From: Davidsoniella eucalypti
Lineage: Eukaryota > Ascomycota > Sordariomycetes > Microascales > Ceratocystidaceae
Reading direction: 5' to 3'
Length of the DNA stretch: 64,000 nt
Assembly (NCBI GenBank): GCA_004009845.1
Contig: RMBW01000015.1
Span: forward strand, 1 to 64,000
Shown piece by piece: positions 35,811 through 47,389 of this stretch (the first letter of the stretch is position 1; every line of letters begins with the position of its first letter). A model generated the notes under the pieces. That model ran no database searches, had not been told where the DNA came from, and saw nothing but the letters and a program-made list of their open reading frames with translations. The position numbers and the translations under genes are program-made.

Positions 35811-36950
35811 TGTAGAAGCAGACGATGTGATGATAGAGACAATGAGGCGAGTCTGAAGAAGAAGGTTGAAGAAAAGAAACACTCTGACTTGGATTAAAGG
35901 GAAAAAAAAAACCGATAAAGCTTTGTCGGGCTACGAGACAAAAATGTATCAAGTCATTACGTCGCACTCCAGATCTAAATGCCGCTTCAAAGCTGTGCTG
36001 TTTATTGCGTCTCCAACTCTCCGGGATCGCATTATTTACGATTAGAGTACAGCAAGCCAATTAAGGCCGCTGGATAGCGAGTGACAGCCTTGTAGCCGCA
36101 GCTGAAATAGCTCTTGCCTTGGCTTGGTGCGCCAAAGATATGATAGAATCAAGTGAAGCCGTAGCTACTACATCGCGCCCAGGACGGCTTATCGCGGCCT
36201 AAGCGATCGATCCTAGTTGGATCTTATATAGCTATGGTTGCTTTGTATGGCGGGGCCTTGTTTTTATTACTGCTTTTGGCCCAGGACTAGGAAGATGATC
36301 GTCTCCACCGAACAAACTTCCAGTATAAGCCGACGCCTACTTTTGCTTGTCCGGGAATTCGCCAGTACTGAATGGTGGCGCTCGGCTTTATGCTGCGATC
36401 ATCTCTGTATAAAGGCGCTCAGCGAGATCGGATTTTCATGGTATTTATCTACATACATGCGGGATATCGCGGTCTTGTCTCTGGTGACGTCGTAGGCCAT
36501 CAAGTTAGACTATATCCATATATAATGGCGTTCAAGTGTCACAAGCAAATGGGCATACATAAGGCCAAGATTTAATCAGTATGAGATTAGAAATTAGATA
36601 AGAAAAAAAACCCATTATTTACACAAGATCCCCGTTCCGTCGTTTGTAAATCCCAAGGTATCATCATGATCTAGAAGTATCGTGCATCCTAAATGATCGA
36701 GAGAAAAAGGAAAGAAAAATGAGACCTATTTGAGCCGCCTAATATCCCACAAGGACCGTAGACAAAAAATACAAATAAAAACAAAAAAATACTCCAATAA
36801 ATGCCGTCGCCCGGCCGAAGCATCCTACTCCAGCATGACCAAAAAGGGAAGGAACACACCGGGAGTCCACTTTTGCGCCAGATCACATGACAAGGCCGAA
36901 TGACCTCGGTCTCTCTAGTTGTATTTTGTACAAACCCTCCAAGTGATTGA
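35811..36950. other. Upstream region of P5CDH and 3' flank of the phosphatase; no gene seen
   Basis: Both neighbours are on the minus strand, so this interval should hold the P5CDH promoter (right after 35810) and the phosphatase 3' UTR (just left of 36951). No CGG-N10-CCG proline-regulator site was evident by eye. Small frames at 36238-36575 look random. Confidence 0.5.
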
Positions 36951-39640
36951 TTACTTTCCATCGCTCGTATCACTAGTGTGTCTGCCGTGCTGATGGCCAA
37001 CAGTATGGAATGGCTCTGATGACGGGAATGCTGTATCAAACACATTTGATACGTCGCCCGCGTATTCGAGCAGCGGAATCGTGATACCGTAAGAGCACGT
37101 TTGGCCTTGTTTGTCGGCTTGCTCTTTCTCGACGCAAATCATGACATCTAGACCGCCGTCATAGCCGTTTCCGTGTGTCGTATCATCGGCGGCCTTATGC
37201 TGCGTTCCGGCGGCCAGTTCGTCTGCACACATGGGCCCGCGGCCATCAACGCCTTCGAATTGCGTGCCCTCGGAGCTGCCCGGCGTGGTAGCGGTGTACT
37301 GCTGGCCTCCTATAGATCCATTGCGGTATGGCGAGTTCTCACTGATAATACAGAAGTTGCGGCTGGGCATCGTGCAGTGGTTGCTCTTGGATGTGCGTGC
37401 CGTCGACCCGGGGTCTTTGTCGAACAAGTCTAGCATGGTCTCGTCGGTCTCTGGGTTGAGATGGTGAATTTTGTTGCGCTTCGCCAGTAGATTTGCCACG
37501 GCCTGTGGTGGGGGTTTGTTCACAATGGCAGATGATACGATGTTCTGCATGAAGCGGTGATCGCGCTCAACTGGGATCTGCAGGCTAGGGTTCGAATAGA
37601 AGCGCCCCATTGCTGCTAGATGCACGTCGCCACCAAGCAGTGTAACGCGAATAGAGAACTCAGCTGCGATGGCTTGAAGACGCTCCATCATAGCACGACG
37701 CTCTAGCTTGTGGGTTTTTGCCGTATAGTGGTCATCAAGATCATCAAGGAGATCAATGTTGCCGTCGAACTGGTTGAACACACTACCACCAACGCCGAAA
37801 CGGCGGTTTAAGAGCTTGACTGGCGCAATCACAGGACTGCGGAAGATGTTTTCCAGCCATGTCAGACGGGGATAGGCCACTGGAATCCCCAGCAGGAAAA
37901 TCAAGTGCTTGATAGATACGCCGTTGGATCGTGCTTGGCTGAGTTGCTGCCTCAAGTTGTTGAAAAGCAAGTCATAACTTTCGGGGTAGTTGACTTGATG
38001 CCTTGTCCGCTATATTTGATATTGGGTTAGTGTCACGTGCTGCTAGCCGTCACTGGTATGTGCTATCTACTACTAACCTCTGTGCGGGCATCAAGACCCA
38101 TGATGGCCATTCTAGGGCCTAACAATGTGTATATATGGTACCCAAACTCGGTGATATACGGCTACATAGCTGTTAGTTTCTATCCCGCATCTCAAAGCCG
38201 GATATAGCGACAAACTCACGCCTATCTTTGCGCCCTGGATATAAATCTTGGGCAGTTCCGCTAGGGACGCCACATATGCACCAGCTACTTGGATCTCGGG
38301 ATCGCTTTTCTCGGTACTATATGAATGACGCGGTGGGGGCAGATGGTGCTGGAACAACATGTAGTACTTGTATGCGCAACCACCGATTCCACGGAACATG
38401 TCACAGCGCATGAAGCTGTCTACATATGAGCCGTAACCGTCGATGATATCGTGGTCGTCCCAGATGCTTAGCTGTGGAATTCGGCTATTGGCGAACGCAA
38501 ATTCCGGCTTTGTGTACCATTGGATGTAGTTTTCCAGGTAATAGTTGTCGCATTCGGAGCGAAACTCTTCTGAAAAGTCGTGCTCGCGGCGCTTGCGAGG
38601 ACTCGATATATCTGTCCAGTTTCGAAGTGGCCCATCTACGCGAATGCTGTCGTTGTAGATCTGATCACCGCCTCCGACCCTGATACACCATTGCGCGCTT
38701 AGTCAGCCATGTGATACTAGAAACGGCAGTATACATCTCGGTTCGGTACTTACATGACATGTATCGGTGACTTTTGATGCCTGCGCTTGATATCATTCCA
38801 CAGCGCAATGCCACTCCAGGCTTCTTCGTCGGTTCCTATACTAAAGCCGTTGCACGAATAGAACATGGTTCTCATGCACTCTGATGCCGCGGGCACAAAG
38901 AATGAGCGCGGAGACAGTGAGCTTTCGCCTGCGGCATGCACGCCAGGGATTGTATATCTCCATTCGACCTCGTAATCGAGGAGCGGTACAGCAATGCTAA
39001 ACTGCCAGAACGTGCCCCGCCAGTCCGAATATAGGCAGGCGCCGGCAAACTCCATGCCTTTGGATATGACATCCGTCGATTGCCCAGCGCCAGTTAAAAC
39101 TAGTCGTGGAGCGTCTCCGGGGTTAGGGCCGCCGCTGCAGGTCACTATGAGGACGCTACCTAGCCAGCGGCCGTGTTCCATGCCGCGGTAGTTGAGCAGC
39201 GGACCGCACCGGATCTGCGTTGGGTCTTTCGGTATATCTGGCATCGCTTCGGCGGGTATTTCGATCGGCGTGTGGCTAGTTGTGGTACCGGCGCGTGTGC
39301 GTCCTTTGGCGCTATTAGTTGTACCATCGGGAGTACCAGTACTAGTAGTTTCAGTTTCCGAAGCCGACGGCGGCTCGATGCGACTAGCGTTTAGGAAAGC
39401 GGCGAGGTCGTTGGTGCTTCGCGGAGCAGATAGTTCGTGTGGGACAGCATGGCGCGCATACTCACTAGATTCTTGGTGACGCCAGCGCGTGGCAGATGCG
39501 TGGGGGCCATTGGCGGTTTGGTGGCTGTTGTGTGAAAAGACGCCAAGGTAGTGATGATTTCCGTTTTGCGGGGGGACGTCGTCGTCGCTGCTATCGGCCG
39601 GGGCGCCAGATGTGGCCGGTCTTTGTAGTTGAGAGGCCAT
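36951..39640 (-). CDS. PhoD-like metallophosphatase family protein (829 aa, 4 exons)
   Basis: Predicted metal-dependent phosphatase/phosphodiesterase of the fungal PhoD-like family; the physiological substrate is unknown. Exons are 38754-39640, 38220-38679, 38078-38161 and 36951-38009, with GTAAGT, GTGAGT and GTTAGT donors and a continuous frame. The metal-binding blocks of the metallophosphatase fold are present: VMVGGGDQIYND (about 295-306, spanning the exon 1/2 junction), LSIWDDHDIIDGYGS (366-380) and VTLLGGDVHLAAMGRF (600-614). The first 130 residues are Ser/Thr/His-rich and look disordered. The next 160 are a beta-rich N-terminal region that precedes the catalytic core in this family. 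No signal peptide or membrane segment is seen, so it is probably cytosolic. The last 130 residues are variable. The start ATG at 39640 is the first in frame. Confidence 0.92.
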
Positions 39641-42138
39641 TTCTAGAGAGGTCTGGATTTTGCTTGGGCTTGTTCAAGTGTCCAGGCAAACAAAGGTAAG
39701 CAAAGCGCAAGTAAGCACCTGTCAAAAGATGAAGAGATGTTCTTCTGATCTTCCTGCTCTCTTATACTAGGAGAGTTGATACGCCCGTCTATCTACCGCG
39801 CTCCAGCTTCTTTTCTCATATAATTCCGGTCTGAACACGCCAATCTGCCTCTTCGTGCGTGCAGTTGTGGTCGATCAAATGGCAGCACAATGGCCCAGGA
39901 ATGTATAGTGTCTTCGATGCCGGGATCGTCGCTGGTTACTTCAACAACAAATAACCTAAACAAAAGACCGGCAGAGTACACGGCAGGGTCAAGTCTCTTT
40001 TCACACGGCAAAAGACACACACACACTTCACTTACTCACTCCTAGAATCTCTCTTTAGCGAGAAGAATATGCGCCCTGGCGTCAAGTAGCTTCAAGTACA
40101 AGCAAGAACGATAACGGTGGCTATCTAATGTATGCAACAAGAAAGAAAGGAAAAGAAAGAAGAATGACAACCAACTAGACTTATCAACACGAGAAAAAAG
40201 AAGAAGCTTGGACTTTCTAAAGAAGGCCTCGAGAATAAACTGCACAGACGATGCGAAGCAAGGTATTCAACATACAGACAGGTAGACTTCAGAGCGCATC
40301 AAGATGGATTAGCACCTCATAAGTACCGGTACAACTTAGTAGCACTAATATGCCCTGCGCACGGTGTATACTATGGCCATGCTCATACTTGAGCCGTGTG
40401 AATTGTTAGAGCTGGCGAGCCTAAGCAAGTATCCCCTACAAATGTCGTCAGAGCCAACAGGTAAAAGCTTTAGTTAACAGAAGCTTGGCGCCAGCTCCTT
40501 CGCGCATTTCGTCTTCTATTAATATAAGCTAATGTTTCTAAATGCAGGCTAGTTGCGAGCTATAGCAAAGGATACGTCGATTGCTCACCTAATCTGGGGC
40601 TGAAAAGGTAAAGGACATGAATGATGAACCCGCGGGTTTTTTTCTTCCGCTATATCTTCTTGTCTTCTAATGCCTACATGGCGTTTCGTTTCATCTCATC
40701 CCACGGTTGTTAGTGGAGTAGAAATTAAAAATTAAAAAAACACAGCAAGTATCAATCTCTTTTCCTCACTAAAATCGACCAGGTCCACGGCGTCCTGATA
40801 CAGTATTATGCAGCCCGTGAGGTCTGTTCTCGCGCGGACCACTGGACCGCTGGAACTCTTCCTACAGGGCAAGGCTGGGCATAGCAAGCTGGTTGGCAGG
40901 ATCGCGATGTCAAAGTGAAGGAAACAGACACACCAATAGCACAATCACATCAAGTGTTAGAGACTGATTTGCAATCGTGTCTGAGAACACCCAAGGCCAG
41001 AGTTGGTTTGTCTTGGCCGATATGAAAACAGGTGGCAGAGTAGCAAGAGCGGCATACGAAAATAAAATGAGCAACCCAATGCTACCATACTTTGTTGTGT
41101 ATATTGCAACTATCTGTATGTACCCTTATATTGAATCCTAGAAGAAACCGGGCGCTATCTATATCTTACTAGCTAGTTAAGCTCGGTGGTTTCCGCTGTC
41201 GTACTACGTGTGCTTCGGCTAAGCAGACGCACATACACGATACATTGCATATTCCGCATCAAGACTATTAGCCTATGTTGTCCAGGTAATAAAAATTAGC
41301 ATCACCAGCTATTCCCATCCATCTTTTTTTTCTTTCACTGCCACCATCGTGGCCTCAGTTCAACGGATTTCAGTCTTGCAAATCTGATCCCCATTTTATA
41401 GTCAGAAATTATAACGGCCTCCAGCCCCATCAATATCAAGCTACTCTGCCGCTGATAATCTCGCTTATCTTTATCAGCTCCATATTCTCATATTGTTGAG
41501 CTTTACAGGATGAAGAAGAAAATCCCTTGGTTAGCTGACCTGCTAATAATGGCAGCGGGTTATCCTAGCACAAAATGTGGAATTCATTAACTACAGCGGC
41601 ATATCATTCATACATTCTTCTTGCCAGTGAAAAAATAAATTCAATTTTATCAGGGTGGATATGGATTTCGTGGGTTGGTTTAGTTTCATTAACCCTTATT
41701 GATAACTCTACTACTTCCAACCCTGAAAATAAGGAAGCATGCGTTAATCCTATTTCATCAGTATAAGAAGATATTTAAAAATGAATCGTTGACCTGTTGT
41801 TTTCAAAGCAGTGTGTAGTGCAGATATGTAGTAATACAGTAACTACATTCATCGGGAGAGAATACTCCTCTGCAACTCCTACATAGACATCGATGAAGGG
41901 CTACCAAATGCTGCTTGACATACTCATAAGTCTAGCCCTTTGTATGATATTGTGACTTAGATGTCCCCAAAGTATGTGGGTTGGCTATCATTTCGTGGCA
42001 TTGTGGCAACATAGTCGTGACTATGACTGACTATAAGTATGATGGTAGACCGCCCACTTAGTGTGCAGTTCATATACTTCACAACTTACATGTTTCATTA
42101 TCATACTTTACTGGTCAAACAATCAAGCAATACTCGAC
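39641..42138. other. Intergenic region of 2.5 kb; promoters only, no gene seen
   Basis: It holds the upstream regions of two genes that point away from each other (phosphatase leftwards, CVNH gene rightwards). The part next to the phosphatase (39640-40250) is pyrimidine-rich in that gene's sense, suggesting a transcribed leader. Frames of 60-80 codons such as 40732-40944 show no recognisable features. Confidence 0.45.
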
Positions 42139-42824
42139 ATGTCTCTCATATACATGTCAATAATCATGGGCATCAGCCTTGCGGCCTTTTCTCAAGCTAC
42201 TGGCTCACCAAGCAGTACAGACCATGGCTTTGCCAGGTCATGCCTGTGGCAAGACGTGCAGCTTCGAAATGGAGATGAGATTGGCACGTTCTGCAATAAC
42301 AATAACCGGGCTTACTACGACTACGATTATAGCAGGTAAGTAGTTTATTTTCTCGATGAGGATAAACCCTTAACCGATGTACAGCTATACAACTGTACGA
42401 TATACTAATGACATAAATGATATAGGCTACAACTACGGAACTGCTACGCAAATGATGAAGGACGTCTTGTGCCGACATACCAGTAAGTAGTTTTTCTTTG
42501 GCAATTCTAAAACTATGATGTGATATGTATAAAATGGTTTCTGTACTAATATAAACTAGAGGAATGTTCACCAATTCTTGCTATGACTGCGAGGTTGTGA
42601 GCAGCACTTTATACAAGACTGACATCTTGACGTGCACTTGCGTTTCTTCTGGCGGGAATAGATACCGTACATCTACTGACCTAAGTAAGATACTGCTCAC
42701 GGGTGATTCCATTGTCAATAAAGCATACTAACAAGTCGCTGTAATAGATGATCTCATTTATAACGACAATGGCTGTTTATCGTGCTACGATATTCACGGA
42801 ACATTGGAACGGGACTCTCCATAG
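42139..42824 (+). CDS. Secreted cyanovirin-N homology (CVNH) protein (151 aa, 4 exons)
   Basis: Predicted secreted lectin-like protein. CVNH domains are two tandem-repeat folds that in characterised members bind mannose-rich glycans; function here is inference. Exons are 42139-42335, 42426-42482, 42560-42684 and 42748-42824 (456 nt; introns of 90, 77 and 63 nt with GTAAGT/GTAAGA donors). Residues 1-22 form a signal peptide (MSLIYMSIIMGISLAAFSQA). The domain runs from about 33 to 140 and shows both halves of the family pattern: SCLWQDVQLRNGDEIGTFC, LQLRNCYANDEGRLV, GMFTNSCYDCEV, LTCTCVSSGG and DLNDLIYNDNGCLSC, that is cysteine pairs with the repeated L-x-L-N-x-x-I/C-x-N-x-x-G-x-L motif. Other in-frame ATGs at 42154 and 42166 would still leave a shortened leader. 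No other gene lies within 2.4 kb on the left or 10 kb on the right. The four-exon structure hides it from simple ORF searches. Confidence 0.85.
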
Positions 42825-45800
42825 TCCAGAATTAGAATAGGGTAGTAAAGCATATCAAGGCAGAAACAGATACATACATTGAATAGGGTTTATCTTCCCC
42901 AGGAAATACATTAGAATTGTGATAGATAAACCACCGTGCACTTCCGTCGCGATGAAAGGGCCGACGTTCTATGTATGATATAACATGTACTATTTACGAC
43001 ATAGTCTAGTATTTTGAGGGTATGGTCTATAGCTGATATAATAGGCATGTCTAGGAATGGTTAATCACAGTCAAAGTCGACACTAACGGCAATATTGGGA
43101 TTGAGAAAACTAGGAAATTGAGAATTTTACATCAACCGGAATCACAAGATATATAACTGTCACGGACGTAAAACAGCCGAATGGAGAGACCGGAAGAATA
43201 CTAATATCTTCTACTTTGAGGATTCCTTATGAGCTTAAGTGCTCGTGCATCCATATGACATATAGAAGTATCAACTGAAGGTCTTGAATTTACTCAAAAC
43301 ACATAGCTAATGATAGTTCTACAGCTAGCTGGGCTGCTATTGAGAATATCGAGCATTGGTGCACGATGAGTCTCGCTGCACTATAATTGGTTGTGCTTAT
43401 AAACGACACCGAAGCATTGAAAAGGCTAATATATATGCCGTCACTGTCGTATAAAACCATTGGGAGTTGTGTAGATAAACACATTCTTAATTTTGATCTT
43501 GGTCGTTCATGTTTAAGATTGCTAATATCGAAGTCTCTCGTAGTGTTCGACTATGTTCACATGCGTTGGTAAGATGAAGCCAAATATAGTGTCCTTCGAT
43601 TCTTGCTTGTATCACCAACACTATCATTTATCATAAGTTACCCGAGATGGCGATTGAGAACATCAGGGAACATAGACTGTTACGGTTTTAAACCAGATAT
43701 TAAAATGCACTATCCAACTGTTTCCATGCGTGGTCACCGCTAAATCGCCAAGGAGAAGGTGAAGATGTAGATATAATTCTACTATTACGAAATTTACGAC
43801 TGCGTCTCGGGTGATTGTAGTCTTGAGTGACGGAAAACAACAGCTTGACGTCGGCAGCCTGAACGACGGGCTTATGGCACGGTGGATAGGATACGGCTGT
43901 GGAGTCTCTATTCGAGTGATATCGAATGGCTAAGTATCGATACGTTGAAAAGATGGTGCGATTGTCCTGTCCGAGACATGACATATCTGTATGTATAAAG
44001 GACTTGCTACGAATATTAAGGAACCAGGAACTAGCAATTTCTCTGTCTTGGGACAGCGTTTAAGTCTTGTAAGCCTTAGTCACAACGACTGATGTCGGCA
44101 TGCCAATAGAGTGGCCACCAGTTGTCTATGCTTTGCGATTCAACACACGGAGAGACTGGATTGAGTTCAAGAATGGAGTCTAACATAACTGTCCTATTTA
44201 TACCGGATGTGCTGAACGCATAGTTCTACCGTCAATCATGATATTGCACGAATACTGGTAATACTGCCAGCCGCTGCTTCTAACTAACTATACTATGTAG
44301 TATCTAGCCATTATAGACTATCTATTGAAGGAAACCGCTCACATATTAGAGCACTAGAGATATGATATATCACTTACAGGTTTGTTGAGGCCACTAAGCA
44401 CGAACTAAAGGTACATAGGTCAGCCTAGTAGCTGTGATACGATTGGATTCGATATTTCCACTATTTTTAGGAACTCATTACGCAACAAGGCAGTTAGAGG
44501 TCTGGTTGGATGAGGCACGTTCAAGTGGTTCTGGAGAACAGTATAGTTTACAGAAGGGGGCCCTGAGTTCACTGATGGTCATATGCCAAAATACTTGATA
44601 TAGATTGATATCATAGGGATAGACTCGAGATTTGCTAGTTTAGAACGAACTCATGCTGTAGGACAATGAGCCGCTTCTTTATGGCTATGGACCAGAAACA
44701 AAACTATTATCTCGAAAAGGATATATCATGGAGATCAGCGGTTTCCAACCTTATAACCGAAAGAATCTAGAGACCAATGACTTGCCGAACCCTCGTTGGT
44801 CTATGAAGCAGGATATTCAGGCTAATCACAATTGTCAGTTACTTTGTAGCGAAGGACGAAGGACACCCTAGGCATAGAAGAACAAAATTGCCATTGTAGA
44901 GTGATTTCCTCAAGTATGGGCGTTAACAGTTTCTATCTTGTGGAGTCTTAGAAGCTTTACAGCATCGTATACTATAGAGCTATATTTCACGGGCTTTACT
45001 ACTCTAACTAGCCGCTGGTAACTTTATCGTAATCACGCCATGCTCTTTACAGGCGTTCTCGTATCAATGCTTACTTGACCGTCTGCATGTGACCACGAAG
45101 TAGTGTATCAGGTAGCAGGACAAACCATCTATGAAAATATATGTATGTACATACATGCATGGGCACTGACCGACAAACTCACCGTGGTCAAGCACACATC
45201 ACACATCCTATACCTGTCGATGATGGCAGTGACTGTGACTACAACGCTGATTTGACGGGAAGTCATAGGCAAGGTTCATGCACCCCTCACCCTCCCCTTT
45301 AATAACGTCTGGGTTCCCGGGAAAAGGGCTCAGATGACACGGTCAGGCTGTAAGCCAAGAAGCAAGAAACACGAGGAAAATGTAGGAAATCTATCATGAC
45401 TTCGTTGAGGTGCTATGTATATACCGGGGGTGAAAATGATGTATGGTAATATGGCTAACAATATGTGTACAGATACGAACCCTCTCAATATCGTGTCATG
45501 GCCTGTCTGGACTTGATAAGCAAGAGTTTGATGAGCTGCAACAGCAAGTTAGACAAACCCGAGAAAACGCCATCAACCCTTGATTTCTGTCTTCAGCAGC
45601 CGTATCTCTTTTCCGACTCAAAAGAGTAGCAGGCAAACAAGTGCAGATCCGGGATGTTCTGCTACCATGTCAATCGGGTGCTTCTTTGTCGGACTATTTG
45701 TATTACCTGATCCCCATGCCTAGTTAAGCAAACAGGCGGGTATATCTAAGTGTATCTGTATGATGTTATGGAGTGGTTAGAGCACATTAGAGGCCTTATG

Positions 45801-47348
45801 TAAACTACCAAGTCGGTGAGGTATCATTACGGCCAGACTAAACAAAGTTGTAGATTAATCGAAGGAAAATGTATGTATTTGTCTCCTACGGGCCTCTAAC
45901 TATAGAAGAAAATATAGCTATGTACATAGTTGCGCCCTTTTCCCTGAGATTTCACTGTTGTATTTAATATTTTTCCTGTCAGGCCTCTTTCATTATCATG
46001 CCACGCACAGACAAAGCACCGACATTTAGCTAGATCAACTACTTTATTACTGACGGTCTTGGCCTAGGAATGAACCAAGGCAGGAGAGGAAATCATTGGA
46101 TATGGTAGTGATATAAGAGTTACTCAGTTTTCTAGAGGCGGGAGTTGGCTAAGGACTATAATACACAATACAATGTATGTATCCTGATTCACTTAGGCAC
46201 AAACTGATCTACAACCTGATAGCCTTAGGGAGCAAACACTGAGCGGGCTAGTTTTGATTCTTTTTCTATCTATTAGTTGACCAACATATAATTCACTAGT
46301 TATGCTTATTTAGCAAGTTTATAATATGTACAATCTCCAAGGCATTGGCACGCCCAACTCATTAGTAACCTTTCATACGTGCTGGATATCCACCTATATT
46401 TTCTGGGCACTCTCTTGTCTATAAGCTATATTAGTACAAGTTATCCTTGTCTCATCCATACATGTATATGGGAATAAGATGCTACCTGAGCGGGCTATAG
46501 TAAACTCATCTAGCCGCCTAAGTACAAACAGCTCGTGCTCGATAATGATCATTGGTCTAGTATGGCTTCGATCTCCCGGGAACGAGAGAATCAACGGTAA
46601 ACTCTGATAGTGTACATCATACCCATAATCCTTGAAATTGCCCGACGGTCCTCATTCCGTGATCGACGATCTACCGTCCGGTAGCGAGCTTCCCTATAAC
46701 TAAAGAATAGTCCTCTTAGCCGGGTCTTCGATGCGAACTACGCCTGGCTAGTCAGCTGAGGAGATTCAATGTCTTTAATGTATATTTCTTTTCTCTGTCA
46801 GTGACATTCCTTCAGATGTCTTGTCGTTCGCAGCTCCTCCAGAAAACTTATTTTTCCATCTTGTTCCTCGAAAGGTTATCTACCGCCATAATATGGAGTT
46901 TTTGGCCTTCAACTTTCAGATCCATGCAAGGTTCGCTATAAATCAGCTCATCGATTAAGGTCTAGCCACACCTAAACGAAGTCCGTAGGAAGTAAGGCTT
47001 GCCTGTCTTTTCTCACTATCCCACTCAAGCTTATCAACTGTCAGCCATATGTTTAACAAGTCTTGACTTGCTCTACTTTTTTCACATCGTTTATAATGCT
47101 CATCGAGCCTCGCATATCAAGGAAACTCTAAAGTAGTCCACGTTACCGGCCCCCAAATGATCCCGTAGGTATTGAATACGAGCAGGAAAGACTGTAAATT
47201 AGAACGAAGTCAGCTGTAAGCGACCAACTAGTCGGGTCGCTTGAGTTCATGCTGTGTCTATCTCTGTCGACTTCTTTTTATTTAATTCTTCATATCAAGA
47301 GTATGCTGCAGTATCGCTGGTAGAAAGGTTTGGAGTTATCCTAACTGC

Positions 47349-47389
<41 letters not shown>

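Noticed and set aside
43700..43984. 94-codon minus-strand frame as a gene
   Set aside because: The composition is acceptable, but there is no homology that I recognise, no intron signal and no promoter feature; it could be a remnant but cannot be supported.
45498..45629. 43-residue frame starting MACLDLISKS as a small gene
   Set aside because: An open stretch of this length is expected by chance; there is no splice support and no recognisable motif.
47350..47379. Poly-A tract as the tail of a LINE or SINE insertion
   Set aside because: No element body, no Pol III boxes and no target duplication were seen next to it.
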